The notes under the pieces: model-generated
What the model was told of the DNA's origin: nothing
Databases searched by the model: none
The model's input: only the letters and a program-made list of their open reading frames with translations
In this document: one piece after another, positions 5,823 through 11,293 of the stretch
Numbering within the stretch: the stretch's first letter is position 1
Layout: every line of letters starts with the position of its first letter
NCBI GenBank assembly: GCA_018716005.1
Contig: DVKN01000226.1
Coordinates: forward strand, 1 to 16,073
From: Candidatus Scatomorpha stercoravium
Lineage (GTDB): Bacteria > Bacillota > Clostridia > Oscillospirales > Oscillospiraceae
Length of the DNA stretch: 16,073 nt
Direction: 5' to 3'
Translations under genes and position numbers: made by a program

Positions 5823-6518
5823 ATGCAGAAAACGTACACGGAATTCCTCGCCGGGGCGAAAAACCTCGTTTTTCTCGGCGAGCCCGGTTCGGGAAAGACG
5901 GAGACGGCGCTCTCCTTCGCCCTCGGCCTCGCGCGCGAGGGGACGCGGGAGGTGCACTTCTTCGACATGGACCAGACGAAGCCCCTCTTCCGCGCCCGCG
6001 ACTGCGGCGAGACGCTCGAGAGCGAGGGCGTGGTCTTCCACTTCCAGTACCAGCTCCTGGACGCGCCCACGGTGCCGCCCGGGGTGGGGGAGAGGCTGGC
6101 GGACCCGGAGAGCACCGTCTTCATGGACGTCGGCGGCGGCTCGCACGGCTCGCATATGATAGGCCAGTACTCCGAGCTCCTGAGCGGGCCGGACACCCGC
6201 GTGCTGTATATAGTGAACCCCTACCGCCCCTGGTCGAGGAACCAGCGGGACATCGCCGCGACGGCCTCGCGCGTCCTCGGCGCGGCCAGGCTCGAGCACG
6301 TGAGCCTCGTCGCCGCTCCGAACCTCGGCCCACATTCGACGGCCGGGGACGTCCTCGAGGGCATGGAGCGGATAAAGGAATACCTCCCCGACAGGGAGCC
6401 GGAGTTCGTCTGCGTGCTCGAGCGGCTCATCCCCGAGGTCGAGGGGAAGATAGCCGCGCCCATCATGCCCATACGCCTGAACACCCTGCCCGACTGGCTC
6501 ACCGCCGGGGCGGAATAA
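5823..6518 (+). CDS. P-loop ATPase of unknown function, oxidoreductase-associated
   Basis: 231 residues. Walker A GEPGSGKT at 19-26 (K25, T26) follows a hydrophobic strand (NLVFL). It is followed by HFFDMDQTKPLFRARD at 45-60, which resembles the D-x-D and PxFRxR segment of MinD/ParA-like (SIMIBI) ATPases. A hydrophobic strand ending in an aspartate, TVFMDVGGG (D102), looks like Walker B. A later NPYRPWSRN and a VAAPNLG segment would fit a nucleotide-base pocket. The Walker A lacks the signature lysine of the deviant KGGxGKT form. The ATG at 5823 follows GAGG by 8 nt; a GTG at 5814 lies within that ribosome site and is rejected. It is the first gene of the unit, 25 nt before the ferredoxin subunit, so it is probably made together with the oxidoreductase. 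A role in cofactor insertion, assembly or regulation is speculation. Confidence 0.85.
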   Translation: MQKTYTEFLAGAKNLVFLGEPGSGKTETALSFALGLAREGTREVHFFDMDQTKPLFRARDCGETLESEGVVFHFQYQLLDAPTVPPGVGERLADPESTVFMDVGGGSHGSHMIGQYSELLSGPDTRVLYIVNPYRPWSRNQRDIAATASRVLGAARLEHVSLVAAPNLGPHSTAGDVLEGMERIKEYLPDREPEFVCVLERLIPEVEGKIAAPIMPIRLNTLPDWLTAGAE

Positions 6519-6543
6519 AAATAGGAAGAAGGAGAGCGACGCC

Positions 6544-6762
6544 ATGCCCAAAGGGAGAGTTGAGATTTTCACCGAGGCCTGCAAGAGCTGCCTGTACTGC
6601 ATGAACACCTGCCCCAGGCACGTGCTCGGCACGACGAGCGCGGTAAACTCCAAGGGCTACCAGTACGCCGTGCCCGTCAAGCCCGAAGAGTGCGTGGGCT
6701 GCGCCATGTGCGCCGTGATATGCCCCGACGCCGCGATTACCGTCTACAGGGAGGTGGGCTGA
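6544..6762 (+). CDS. 2[4Fe-4S] ferredoxin subunit of 2-oxoacid:ferredoxin oxidoreductase (delta)
   Basis: 72 residues with two classic cluster motifs: CKSCLYCMNTCP (C13, C16, C19, C23) and CVGCAMCAVICP. It therefore carries two [4Fe-4S] clusters and passes electrons from the thiamine-diphosphate site to free ferredoxin. The N-terminal KGRVEIFTEACKSC with a short GRVxI lead-in is typical of the small subunit of VorD/KorD-type enzymes rather than a free ferredoxin. The ATG at 6544 is preceded by GAAGAAGGAGAG (Shine-Dalgarno AAGGAG) with correct spacing. Its TGA overlaps the alpha-subunit ATG (TGATG), so the two are co-translated. It could in principle act as a separate ferredoxin, but order and coupling support the subunit reading. 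Confidence 0.93.
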   Translation: MPKGRVEIFTEACKSCLYCMNTCPRHVLGTTSAVNSKGYQYAVPVKPEECVGCAMCAVICPDAAITVYREVG

Positions 6763-7841
6763 TGGCTGAGAAGGTTTTCATGAAGGGCTGCGAGGCCGTG
6801 GCCGAGACCGCCGTCAGGGCCGGCTGCCGCTTCTTCGCGGGCTACCCGATAACGCCGCAGAACGACGTCCCCGAGTATTTCGCGCGCCGTATGCCACAGG
6901 TGGGCGGCGTCTTCATCCAGGGCGAGAGCGAGGTCGCGAGCGCGAACATGGCCTACGGCGCGGCCGCGGCCGGCGTCAGGAGCATGACCAGCTCCTCGAG
7001 CTGCGGTATAAGCCTCAAGAGCGAAGCCATAAGCTGGATGGCCGGCGCGAACCTGCCCGTCGTCATAGCTAACTTCCAGCGCGGCGGCCCCGGCATCGGG
7101 ACGATACAGCCCGCGCAGCAGGACTATATGCAGGCCACGCACGCCTCGGGCAACGGCGGCTTCCGTATGCTCGTGCTGAGCCCGAGCACGCTCCAGGAGG
7201 CGGTGGACATGACCTGGGAGGCCTTTGAGCTCGCGGACAGGTACTCGAAGCCCGTCATGCTGCTCATGGACGGCTTCACGGGCACGATGATGGAGCCCGT
7301 CGTCCTCCCCGAGCCCCTGCCCGAGGAGGAGGTCGCCGCTATACGCGCGTCCAAGACCTGGGCCGCCCGCGGCAAGCACGGAGGGCCGCAGCACAAGGTC
7401 ATGTGCGGCCCCGGCCTCGACACCCGCGCCAGCCAGGCGCAGATGAACGAGCGCGACGCCGCGCTCTACGAGAGCTGGAAGCAGACGGAGACGGACTGCG
7501 AGGAATACCTCACGGAGGACGCCGAGGTGATTGTCAGCGCCTACGGCATATCGGGGCGCATAGCGAAGAGCGCCGTAAACATGCTGCGCGCCGAGGGGAT
7601 AAGGGCCGGGCTCATTCGCCCGCGCAGGGTCTATCCCTTCCCGGACGCGGCCTTCGAGAAGCTCGATTTCGGGCGCATACGCGGCATTGTCGCGGCGGAG
7701 ATGAGCATACCCGCCCAGTTCGCCGAGGACATAGCGCGCGTCGTCCACGGGCGGACGGGGATAGCGGCGGCGCTCTCCTCCGGCGGCGAGATACTCGACC
7801 GCGCCCAGATACTCGACGCCGTCCGCGCGCTCATGAAGTGA
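6762..7841 (+). CDS. 2-oxoacid:ferredoxin oxidoreductase, alpha subunit (VorB/KorA type)
   Basis: 359 residues. The N-terminal pyrimidine-binding domain shows GCEAVAETAVRAGCRFFAGYPITPQ, with the YPITP motif at 28-32, then IQGESEVASANMAYGAAAAG and the SSSSCGISLKSEAISW stretch, all typical of the alpha subunit of ferredoxin oxidoreductases acting on 2-oxoisovalerate or 2-oxoglutarate. The C-terminal part (from about 270, EVIVSAYGISGRIAKSAV) is the domain II/III region with the usual LIRPRRVYPFP. The start at 6762 overlaps the ferredoxin stop; a longer frame open upstream is rejected because it would overlap the ferredoxin gene. The subunit set delta-alpha-beta-gamma as separate genes matches VOR and KOR enzymes. 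The substrate, branched-chain 2-oxoacid or 2-oxoglutarate, cannot be settled from sequence; the resemblance seems closest to VorB. Confidence 0.92.
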   Translation: MAEKVFMKGCEAVAETAVRAGCRFFAGYPITPQNDVPEYFARRMPQVGGVFIQGESEVASANMAYGAAAAGVRSMTSSSSCGISLKSEAISWMAGANLPVVIANFQRGGPGIGTIQPAQQDYMQATHASGNGGFRMLVLSPSTLQEAVDMTWEAFELADRYSKPVMLLMDGFTGTMMEPVVLPEPLPEEEVAAIRASKTWAARGKHGGPQHKVMCGPGLDTRASQAQMNERDAALYESWKQTETDCEEYLTEDAEVIVSAYGISGRIAKSAVNMLRAEGIRAGLIRPRRVYPFPDAAFEKLDFGRIRGIVAAEMSIPAQFAEDIARVVHGRTGIAAALSSGGEILDRAQILDAVRALMK

Positions 7842-7854
7842 GGAGGGGAGAGCT

Positions 7855-8595
7855 ATGATGGAAAAAGTTTACTCGCGCCCGGCGGGCATATTCGACGGCG
7901 CCGTCACCGGCTTCTGCCCCGGATGTATGCACTCGAGCGTCTGCAAGATAGTCTGTGAGGCCCTCGACGAGCTCGGCCAGCTCGATAACGCCTGCTATAT
8001 CCAGGGCGTCGGCTGCTGCGGCCTCGCCGTCACCTATTTCGACATGGACACCGTCGCGGCCCCGCACGGCAGGGCCTGCGCCGTCGCGAGCTCCTTCAAG
8101 CGCTGCAGCCCGGAGACGCTGGTCTTCACCTACCAGGGCGACGGCGACCTTGCCGCCATCGGCCTCGCCGAGACGATGAGCGCCGCGAACAGGGGCGAGA
8201 ACTTCACGGTAATCTTCGTCAACAACGGCATCTACGGCATGACCGGCGGCCAGATGGCCCCGACCACGCTGCTCGGGGCGAAGACCACCACGACGCCCTA
8301 CGGCCGCGATGAGCGCGAGCACGGCGCGCCCATGCACATGTGCGAGCTCATCAACCAGCTTGAGGCCCCGGCCTACATAGCCCGCGTCACAGCCGCGGAC
8401 GTCCCGAACGCCAAAAAGGCCAAGGCCGCCGTGAAGAAGGCCTTCGAGTATCAGCTCGCGGGGAAGGGCTTCAGCTTTGTCGAATTCGTCTCCAACTGCC
8501 CCACGAACTGGGGCATGAGCCCGCTGGAGAGCCTCGACCACGTCCACAACGTCATACTCAAGGAGTTCCCTCTCGGGGAATTCCGCGCGAAATAA
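7855..8595 (+). CDS. 2-oxoacid:ferredoxin oxidoreductase, beta (thiamine diphosphate) subunit
   Basis: 246 residues. The subunit binds thiamine diphosphate. FCPGCMH (C21, C24) is the characteristic N-terminal CPGC motif. The cofactor/Mg site is GDGDLAAIGLAET (95-107), ending in NNGIYGMTGGQMAPTT (from N123), which together form the GDG-(x)-NN motif. Downstream ARVTAADVPNAKKAKAAVKKAF and FVEFVSNCPTNWGM match the family C-terminus. The gene starts 13 nt after the alpha subunit; AGGAGG (7841-7846) lies 8 nt before ATG 7855, so this ATG is preferred to the next one at 7858. Together with alpha and gamma it catalyses CoA-dependent oxidative decarboxylation of a 2-oxoacid, or the reverse, with ferredoxin. 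Confidence 0.93.
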   Translation: MMEKVYSRPAGIFDGAVTGFCPGCMHSSVCKIVCEALDELGQLDNACYIQGVGCCGLAVTYFDMDTVAAPHGRACAVASSFKRCSPETLVFTYQGDGDLAAIGLAETMSAANRGENFTVIFVNNGIYGMTGGQMAPTTLLGAKTTTTPYGRDEREHGAPMHMCELINQLEAPAYIARVTAADVPNAKKAKAAVKKAFEYQLAGKGFSFVEFVSNCPTNWGMSPLESLDHVHNVILKEFPLGEFRAK

Positions 8596-8608
8596 GGGGG
8601 CCGGAAGC

Positions 8609-9166
8609 ATGGAAAAATCCTTCATCATCGCCGGCTTCGGCGGCCAGGGCGTCATGGTCATGGGCCAGCTCCTGAGCTATACGGCCTGCGAGACCACGGA
8701 CAAATACGTCACCTACTTCCCCAGCTACGGCGCGGAGATGCGCGGCGGCACGGCGAACTGCTACGTCGTCATATCCGACGAGCCCATAGGCGCGCCCAAG
8801 GTGAATAAGGCGGACTATCTAGTCTGCCTCAACGACCCGAGCATGGAGCGCTTCAGGGACGCCGTCGTGCCCGGCGGCACGGTCTTCGTGAACAGCTCCG
8901 TCGTCACGCTCGCGCCCGAGAGGGAGGACGTGCGCCTCGTCAGGGTCGAAGCCGGCGCGATAGCCATAGAGCTCGGAAATCCCAAGGTGCTGAACCTCGT
9001 CATGACCGGCGCGATAATAGGCTATACCGACGCGCTCCCGGCGGAGAACGTCCTGCAGACCGCATTCAAAAAGCTCGGCGCTAAACGCCCGGAGCTCAAC
9101 GCCGTGAACGAAGCCGCCTTCCGCCGCGGCCTTGAGATAGGCCGGAGGGCGAAGGAGGAGCAATAA
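8609..9166 (+). CDS. 2-oxoacid:ferredoxin oxidoreductase, gamma subunit
   Basis: 185 residues, the normal size of the separate gamma subunit. The N-terminus IIAGFGGQGVMVMGQLL (GFGGQG at 9-14) is the family's glycine-rich motif, and TYFPSYGAEMRGGTANCYVVISDEPIGAP is the second conserved block (YGxExRGG). The C-terminal NLVMTGAIIGY and ALPAENVLQTAFKKLGAK also fit. It contributes to CoA binding and the active-site interface. It starts 13 nt after the beta subunit with AAGGGGG/GGAAG-type ribosome-site bases upstream, and is the last gene of the operon: the bidirectional terminator begins 3 nt after its stop codon. Confidence 0.93.
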   Translation: MEKSFIIAGFGGQGVMVMGQLLSYTACETTDKYVTYFPSYGAEMRGGTANCYVVISDEPIGAPKVNKADYLVCLNDPSMERFRDAVVPGGTVFVNSSVVTLAPEREDVRLVRVEAGAIAIELGNPKVLNLVMTGAIIGYTDALPAENVLQTAFKKLGAKRPELNAVNEAAFRRGLEIGRRAKEEQ

Positions 9167-9169
9167 ATA

Positions 9170-9200
9170 AAGCCGCCCGTCCAAATCGGACGGGCGGCTT
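9170..9200. terminator. Bidirectional terminator between convergent genes
   Basis: Perfect 13-bp stem AAGCCGCCCGTCC (9170-9182) with GGACGGGCGGCTT (9188-9200) around AAATC. Downstream on the + strand is ACTGCTTTTA; on the minus strand the stem is followed by ATTTATTG. It lies between the gamma-subunit stop (9166) and the stop of the minus-strand membrane gene (9212), so it can serve both. Confidence 0.85.
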
Positions 9201-9211
9201 ACTGCTTTTAT

Positions 9212-10561
9212 CTACCACACCTGCCATCTGAGTACGAACATGACGGCGTACATGAGCGAGCAGGCGAGGAGCGCGAAGCCCAGGGCCCGCGACCCTCTCC
9301 CCGTGCGCGGGAACTCGCTCACGGCGAGGACGAAGGGCGCGAGGCTCAGGAGATACCTCGGCGCGCTCAGCAGCCAGGTCGCGCCTATGGCGACGAAGTA
9401 GTATGCGATGAACCAGGCGGAATAGCTTGGCCTCATCCGCCGCGCCGCGCGGGCCATGACGGCGAGAGCGCCGAGGGAGAAGGCGAGGTTCGGTATCCAG
9501 AGGCCCCAGAGGTCGTGCGAGCCCTCCGCGGCGCGCCGTATGGCGTAGTCCGTCTGATAGGCCGCCGTCGCGAAAAAGAGCCCGAAGCTCTGGCCCCAGT
9601 GCTCCTTCTGATAGACCATGTACTGGAAGGGGTTGCCGGAGACGAGGTAGTTTATAAAGACGTACGCGCCGAAGCCCGCCGGTATGAGCAGCAGGCAGGC
9701 GAGGCGGCCATAGCCCCGCCGCGTCTTCACGAGGGAGCGCACGAGCTCCATGCAGACCGGCACGAAGAGCATGAGCCCCAGCGAGCGGGTGAAGGCGGCC
9801 AGCGCGCCCATGAGGCAGGCGGGGAGGTATCTGCCGCGCCTCGCGAGGTACACGCAGAGCGCGCTGAGCAGCAGGAACAGGCTCTCGCTCATAGGCGCGG
9901 CGAAGAAGAAGCCGCCGGGTATGAGCAGCAGCGTTATGACCGCGCGCAGGCTCCGCTCATGCGTATAGTCCAGCCTGAAGAGCGAATAGAGCGCGCTCAG
10001 CGCCCCGGCGAAGCACAGCCAGCTCGTCAGGAGCCCCGCGCAGACCCAGTCCCGCACGAAGAGGTGCGTGAGGCGCATCAGCAGCGGATAGCCCGGCAGG
10101 AAGACGAGCTGCACGAGCCTGTCGCGGTCGCCCTCGGAGAGGTACCAGTCGCGGGCGATGTCTATGTAGTGCCCGCTGTCGAGGCACTCCCAGAAGTCGA
10201 GGAAGCCGCGCAGCGTGCTTCCGCGCCCGGCGGCGAAGTAGACCGCTCCGCAGATGAGGAAGACGTCGAAGCAGTACAGGAAGCCCGCGAGGGCGAGCTT
10301 CGCCCTTATCCGGGCCGGCTCCGCCGCCTCGCCGCAGCGCGGCCAGGGGCCGTCCTGCCCGCCCCAGAAGCGCATCCAGCCGGGCACAAAGCTCAGGCAG
10401 ACGAGCGCGAACAGCGCGACGCTCAGCAGCGCCGCGAGATAGGCCCAGAGGCTGTAGTCCGTATCAAAAAGCCATGTTACATAGAGCGCGAAGAGCCCCG
10501 CGAGCCCGAGCGCGCATATTATAAACCCCGGCAGGGTGTATTTCCGCAAAAGCGAGCGCAT
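9212..10561 (-). CDS. Polytopic membrane protein, PIG-V-like (GT-C mannosyltransferase fold)
   Basis: 449 residues with about 11-12 hydrophobic segments spread over the whole length, so an integral membrane protein. The segment FWECLDSGHYIDIARDWY (about 124-140) with the D-S-G-H-Y motif, then FLPGYPLLMRLTHLF (about 154-168), resemble the catalytic loop and following helix of PIG-V-like GT-C glycosyltransferases, which transfer sugar from a lipid-linked donor at the outer membrane face. Further on, GGFFFAAPMSESLFLLLSAL and AAFTRSLGLMLFVP also match that family's pattern. ATG (complement of 10559-10561) follows GGAGG by about 6 nt. It is monocistronic with a near-consensus promoter at 10590-10619 and shares the terminator at 9170-9200. 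No sugar-donor or acceptor genes are nearby, so the substrate is unknown. Confidence 0.8.
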   Translation of the reverse strand: MRSLLRKYTLPGFIICALGLAGLFALYVTWLFDTDYSLWAYLAALLSVALFALVCLSFVPGWMRFWGGQDGPWPRCGEAAEPARIRAKLALAGFLYCFDVFLICGAVYFAAGRGSTLRGFLDFWECLDSGHYIDIARDWYLSEGDRDRLVQLVFLPGYPLLMRLTHLFVRDWVCAGLLTSWLCFAGALSALYSLFRLDYTHERSLRAVITLLLIPGGFFFAAPMSESLFLLLSALCVYLARRGRYLPACLMGALAAFTRSLGLMLFVPVCMELVRSLVKTRRGYGRLACLLLIPAGFGAYVFINYLVSGNPFQYMVYQKEHWGQSFGLFFATAAYQTDYAIRRAAEGSHDLWGLWIPNLAFSLGALAVMARAARRMRPSYSAWFIAYYFVAIGATWLLSAPRYLLSLAPFVLAVSEFPRTGRGSRALGFALLACSLMYAVMFVLRWQVW

Positions 10562-10589
10562 AATCCGCCTCCAGAAAGTTCATGCCCGC

Positions 10590-10619
10590 ATTATAGCACG
10601 CTATGTTTACACTTGTCAA
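10590..10619 (-). promoter_or_regulatory. Promoter of the PIG-V-like membrane protein gene
   Basis: On the minus strand: TTGACA (complement of 10614-10619), an 18-bp spacer, and TATAAT (complement of 10590-10595). Both hexamers are perfect consensus. The predicted leader to the start codon is about 20 nt. Confidence 0.9.
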
Positions 10620-10665
10620 CAGCAAACATTCGGCCCATACGAGCCCCTCCGTCTTGATTAAATTC

Positions 10666-10696
10666 ATTTTTCCCGGGACTCCGCCTCGGGAAAAAT
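10666..10696. repeat. Palindrome A of the intergenic hairpin cluster
   Basis: ATTTTTCCCG (10666-10675) pairs with CGGGAAAAAT (10687-10696): 10 bp, 11-nt loop that contains CTCCGC, the complement of part of the nearby 12-bp direct repeat. It is followed after 6 nt by the first copy of that repeat. Confidence 0.7.
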
Positions 10697-10702
10697 ACCT
10701 CT

Positions 10703-10769
10703 CGCGCAGCGGAGTGTAAAAATTTCAGCCGGTGCGCGCACCGGCTGAAATTCTTTGCGCGCAGCGGAG
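10703..10769 (+). repeat. 12-bp direct repeat, two copies flanking palindrome B
   Basis: CGCGCAGCGGAG occurs exactly at 10703-10714 and at 10758-10769, 55 bp apart. Each copy follows a palindrome by 5-6 nt, so the arrangement is palindrome-spacer-repeat twice in tandem. Confidence 0.75.
10721..10752. repeat. Palindrome B, perfect 32-bp inverted repeat
   Basis: AATTTCAGCCGGTGCG (10721-10736) is followed directly by its exact reverse complement (10737-10752), so the two 16-nt arms meet with no spacer. Read on the minus strand it continues into TTTTTACAC, so it could end minus-strand transcription, but no gene to terminate lies there beyond rnpB, which has its own terminator. Confidence 0.85.
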
Positions 10770-10773
10770 CGCC

Positions 10774-10802
10774 GGCGCCCACCGGCCGAAGGCCGGGGCG
10801 CC
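10774..10802. repeat. Palindrome C, GC-rich bulged hairpin
   Basis: GGCGCC (10774-10779) plus CCGGCC (10782-10787) pair with GGCCGG (10791-10796) plus GGCGCC (10797-10802), leaving a 2-nt bulge and a GAA loop. It begins 5 bases after the second direct-repeat copy. Confidence 0.7.
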
Positions 10803-10810
10803 CTTCGTAT

Positions 10811-10852
10811 TCAAATTAAAAGGCCAGTGCTCACACTGGCCTTTTAATTTGA
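10811..10852 (-). terminator. Terminator of the RNase P RNA gene
   Basis: A 19-bp perfect stem (10811-10829 with 10834-10852) and a 4-nt loop. The core is AAAAGGCCAGTG / CACTGGCCTTTT and the outer part is AT-only. On the minus strand the T-run lies at the stem base, directly after the mature 3' end of rnpB. The hairpin is symmetric, so + strand transcripts could end here as well. Confidence 0.85.
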
Positions 10853-10856
10853 TTTG

Positions 10857-11199
10857 GAGCGGGCCTGTAAGCCGGGTTCTGTAATCGACGGCCATCTATC
10901 TAGGCCATGCGTTGCCGCATGGCTCAAGCCACCTCCATGGGACGGCCGGGCCGGCCTGTATGTCCCTCCGCGGTGTTGCTCCGGATAGAGTTTACAGCGT
11001 CAACCTGTCTCCAGGCGACGGGCGGGCGCTTATCTCCGCCTTTCCACCCTTACCCCGGCGAGCCGGGGCGGTATATCTCTGTTGCACTTGTCCGAGGGTC
11101 GCCCCTGGCGGGTGTTACCCGTTATCCTTGCCCTGTGGAGCCCGGACTTTCCTCACGCACAGGCTTTCGCCTTGTGCCCGCAGCCGTCCGGCCCGCTCG
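10857..11199 (-). ncRNA. rnpB: RNase P RNA (catalytic RNA of tRNA 5' maturation)
   Basis: The minus strand holds the universal core blocks: GAGGAAAGTCCGGGCTCC (complement of 11137-11154, CR I) and ACAGAACCCGGCTTAC (complement of 10867-10882, CR V and 3' side of P4). Between them are GGGTAACACCCG and AAGTGCAACAGAGATATACC, as seen in bacterial type A RNase P RNAs. The ends pair as P1: GAGCGGGC (complement of 11191-11198) with GCCCGCTC at the 3' end (complement of 10857-10864). Length is about 343 nt. The 5' end was placed about 7 nt after the -10 box and the 3' end just before the terminator stem; both are accurate to a few bases. Open frames of up to 122 codons in this region are not genes. 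Confidence 0.95.
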
Positions 11200-11206
11200 C
11201 CCTGAC

Positions 11207-11235
11207 ATTTTACAGCGCTTCGGCCCCGGCGTCAA
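11207..11235 (-). promoter_or_regulatory. rnpB promoter
   Basis: On the minus strand: TTGACG (complement of 11230-11235), a 17-bp spacer, and TAAAAT (complement of 11207-11212). The start falls at about 11199-11200, matching the P1 5' strand of RNase P RNA. Confidence 0.85.
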
Positions 11236-11243
11236 CAAAAATG

Positions 11244-11272
11244 TTGTAATTAGGCCGCCGAGAGGATATAAT
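11244..11272 (+). promoter_or_regulatory. murD operon promoter
   Basis: TTGTAA (11244-11249), a 17-bp spacer, and TATAAT (11267-11272), 21 nt before the murD start. Its -35 box is only 8 bp from the -35 box of the divergent rnpB promoter. Confidence 0.8.
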
Positions 11273-11293
11273 TAACCGGTTAGGAGTGATAGC

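Noticed and set aside
5735..6604. 289-codon + strand frame overlapping the P-loop ATPase in another frame
   Set aside because: Arginine-rich out-of-frame translation; the ATPase frame has the Walker motifs and the ribosome site.
9515..10657. 380-codon + strand open frame opposite the PIG-V-like gene
   Set aside because: Highly charged repetitive product (E, A, R, H), antisense to a protein with clear membrane topology, promoter and ribosome site.
10907..11275. Open frames of 122 and 97 codons on the + strand
   Set aside because: They lie within the RNase P RNA gene, whose conserved blocks explain this region.
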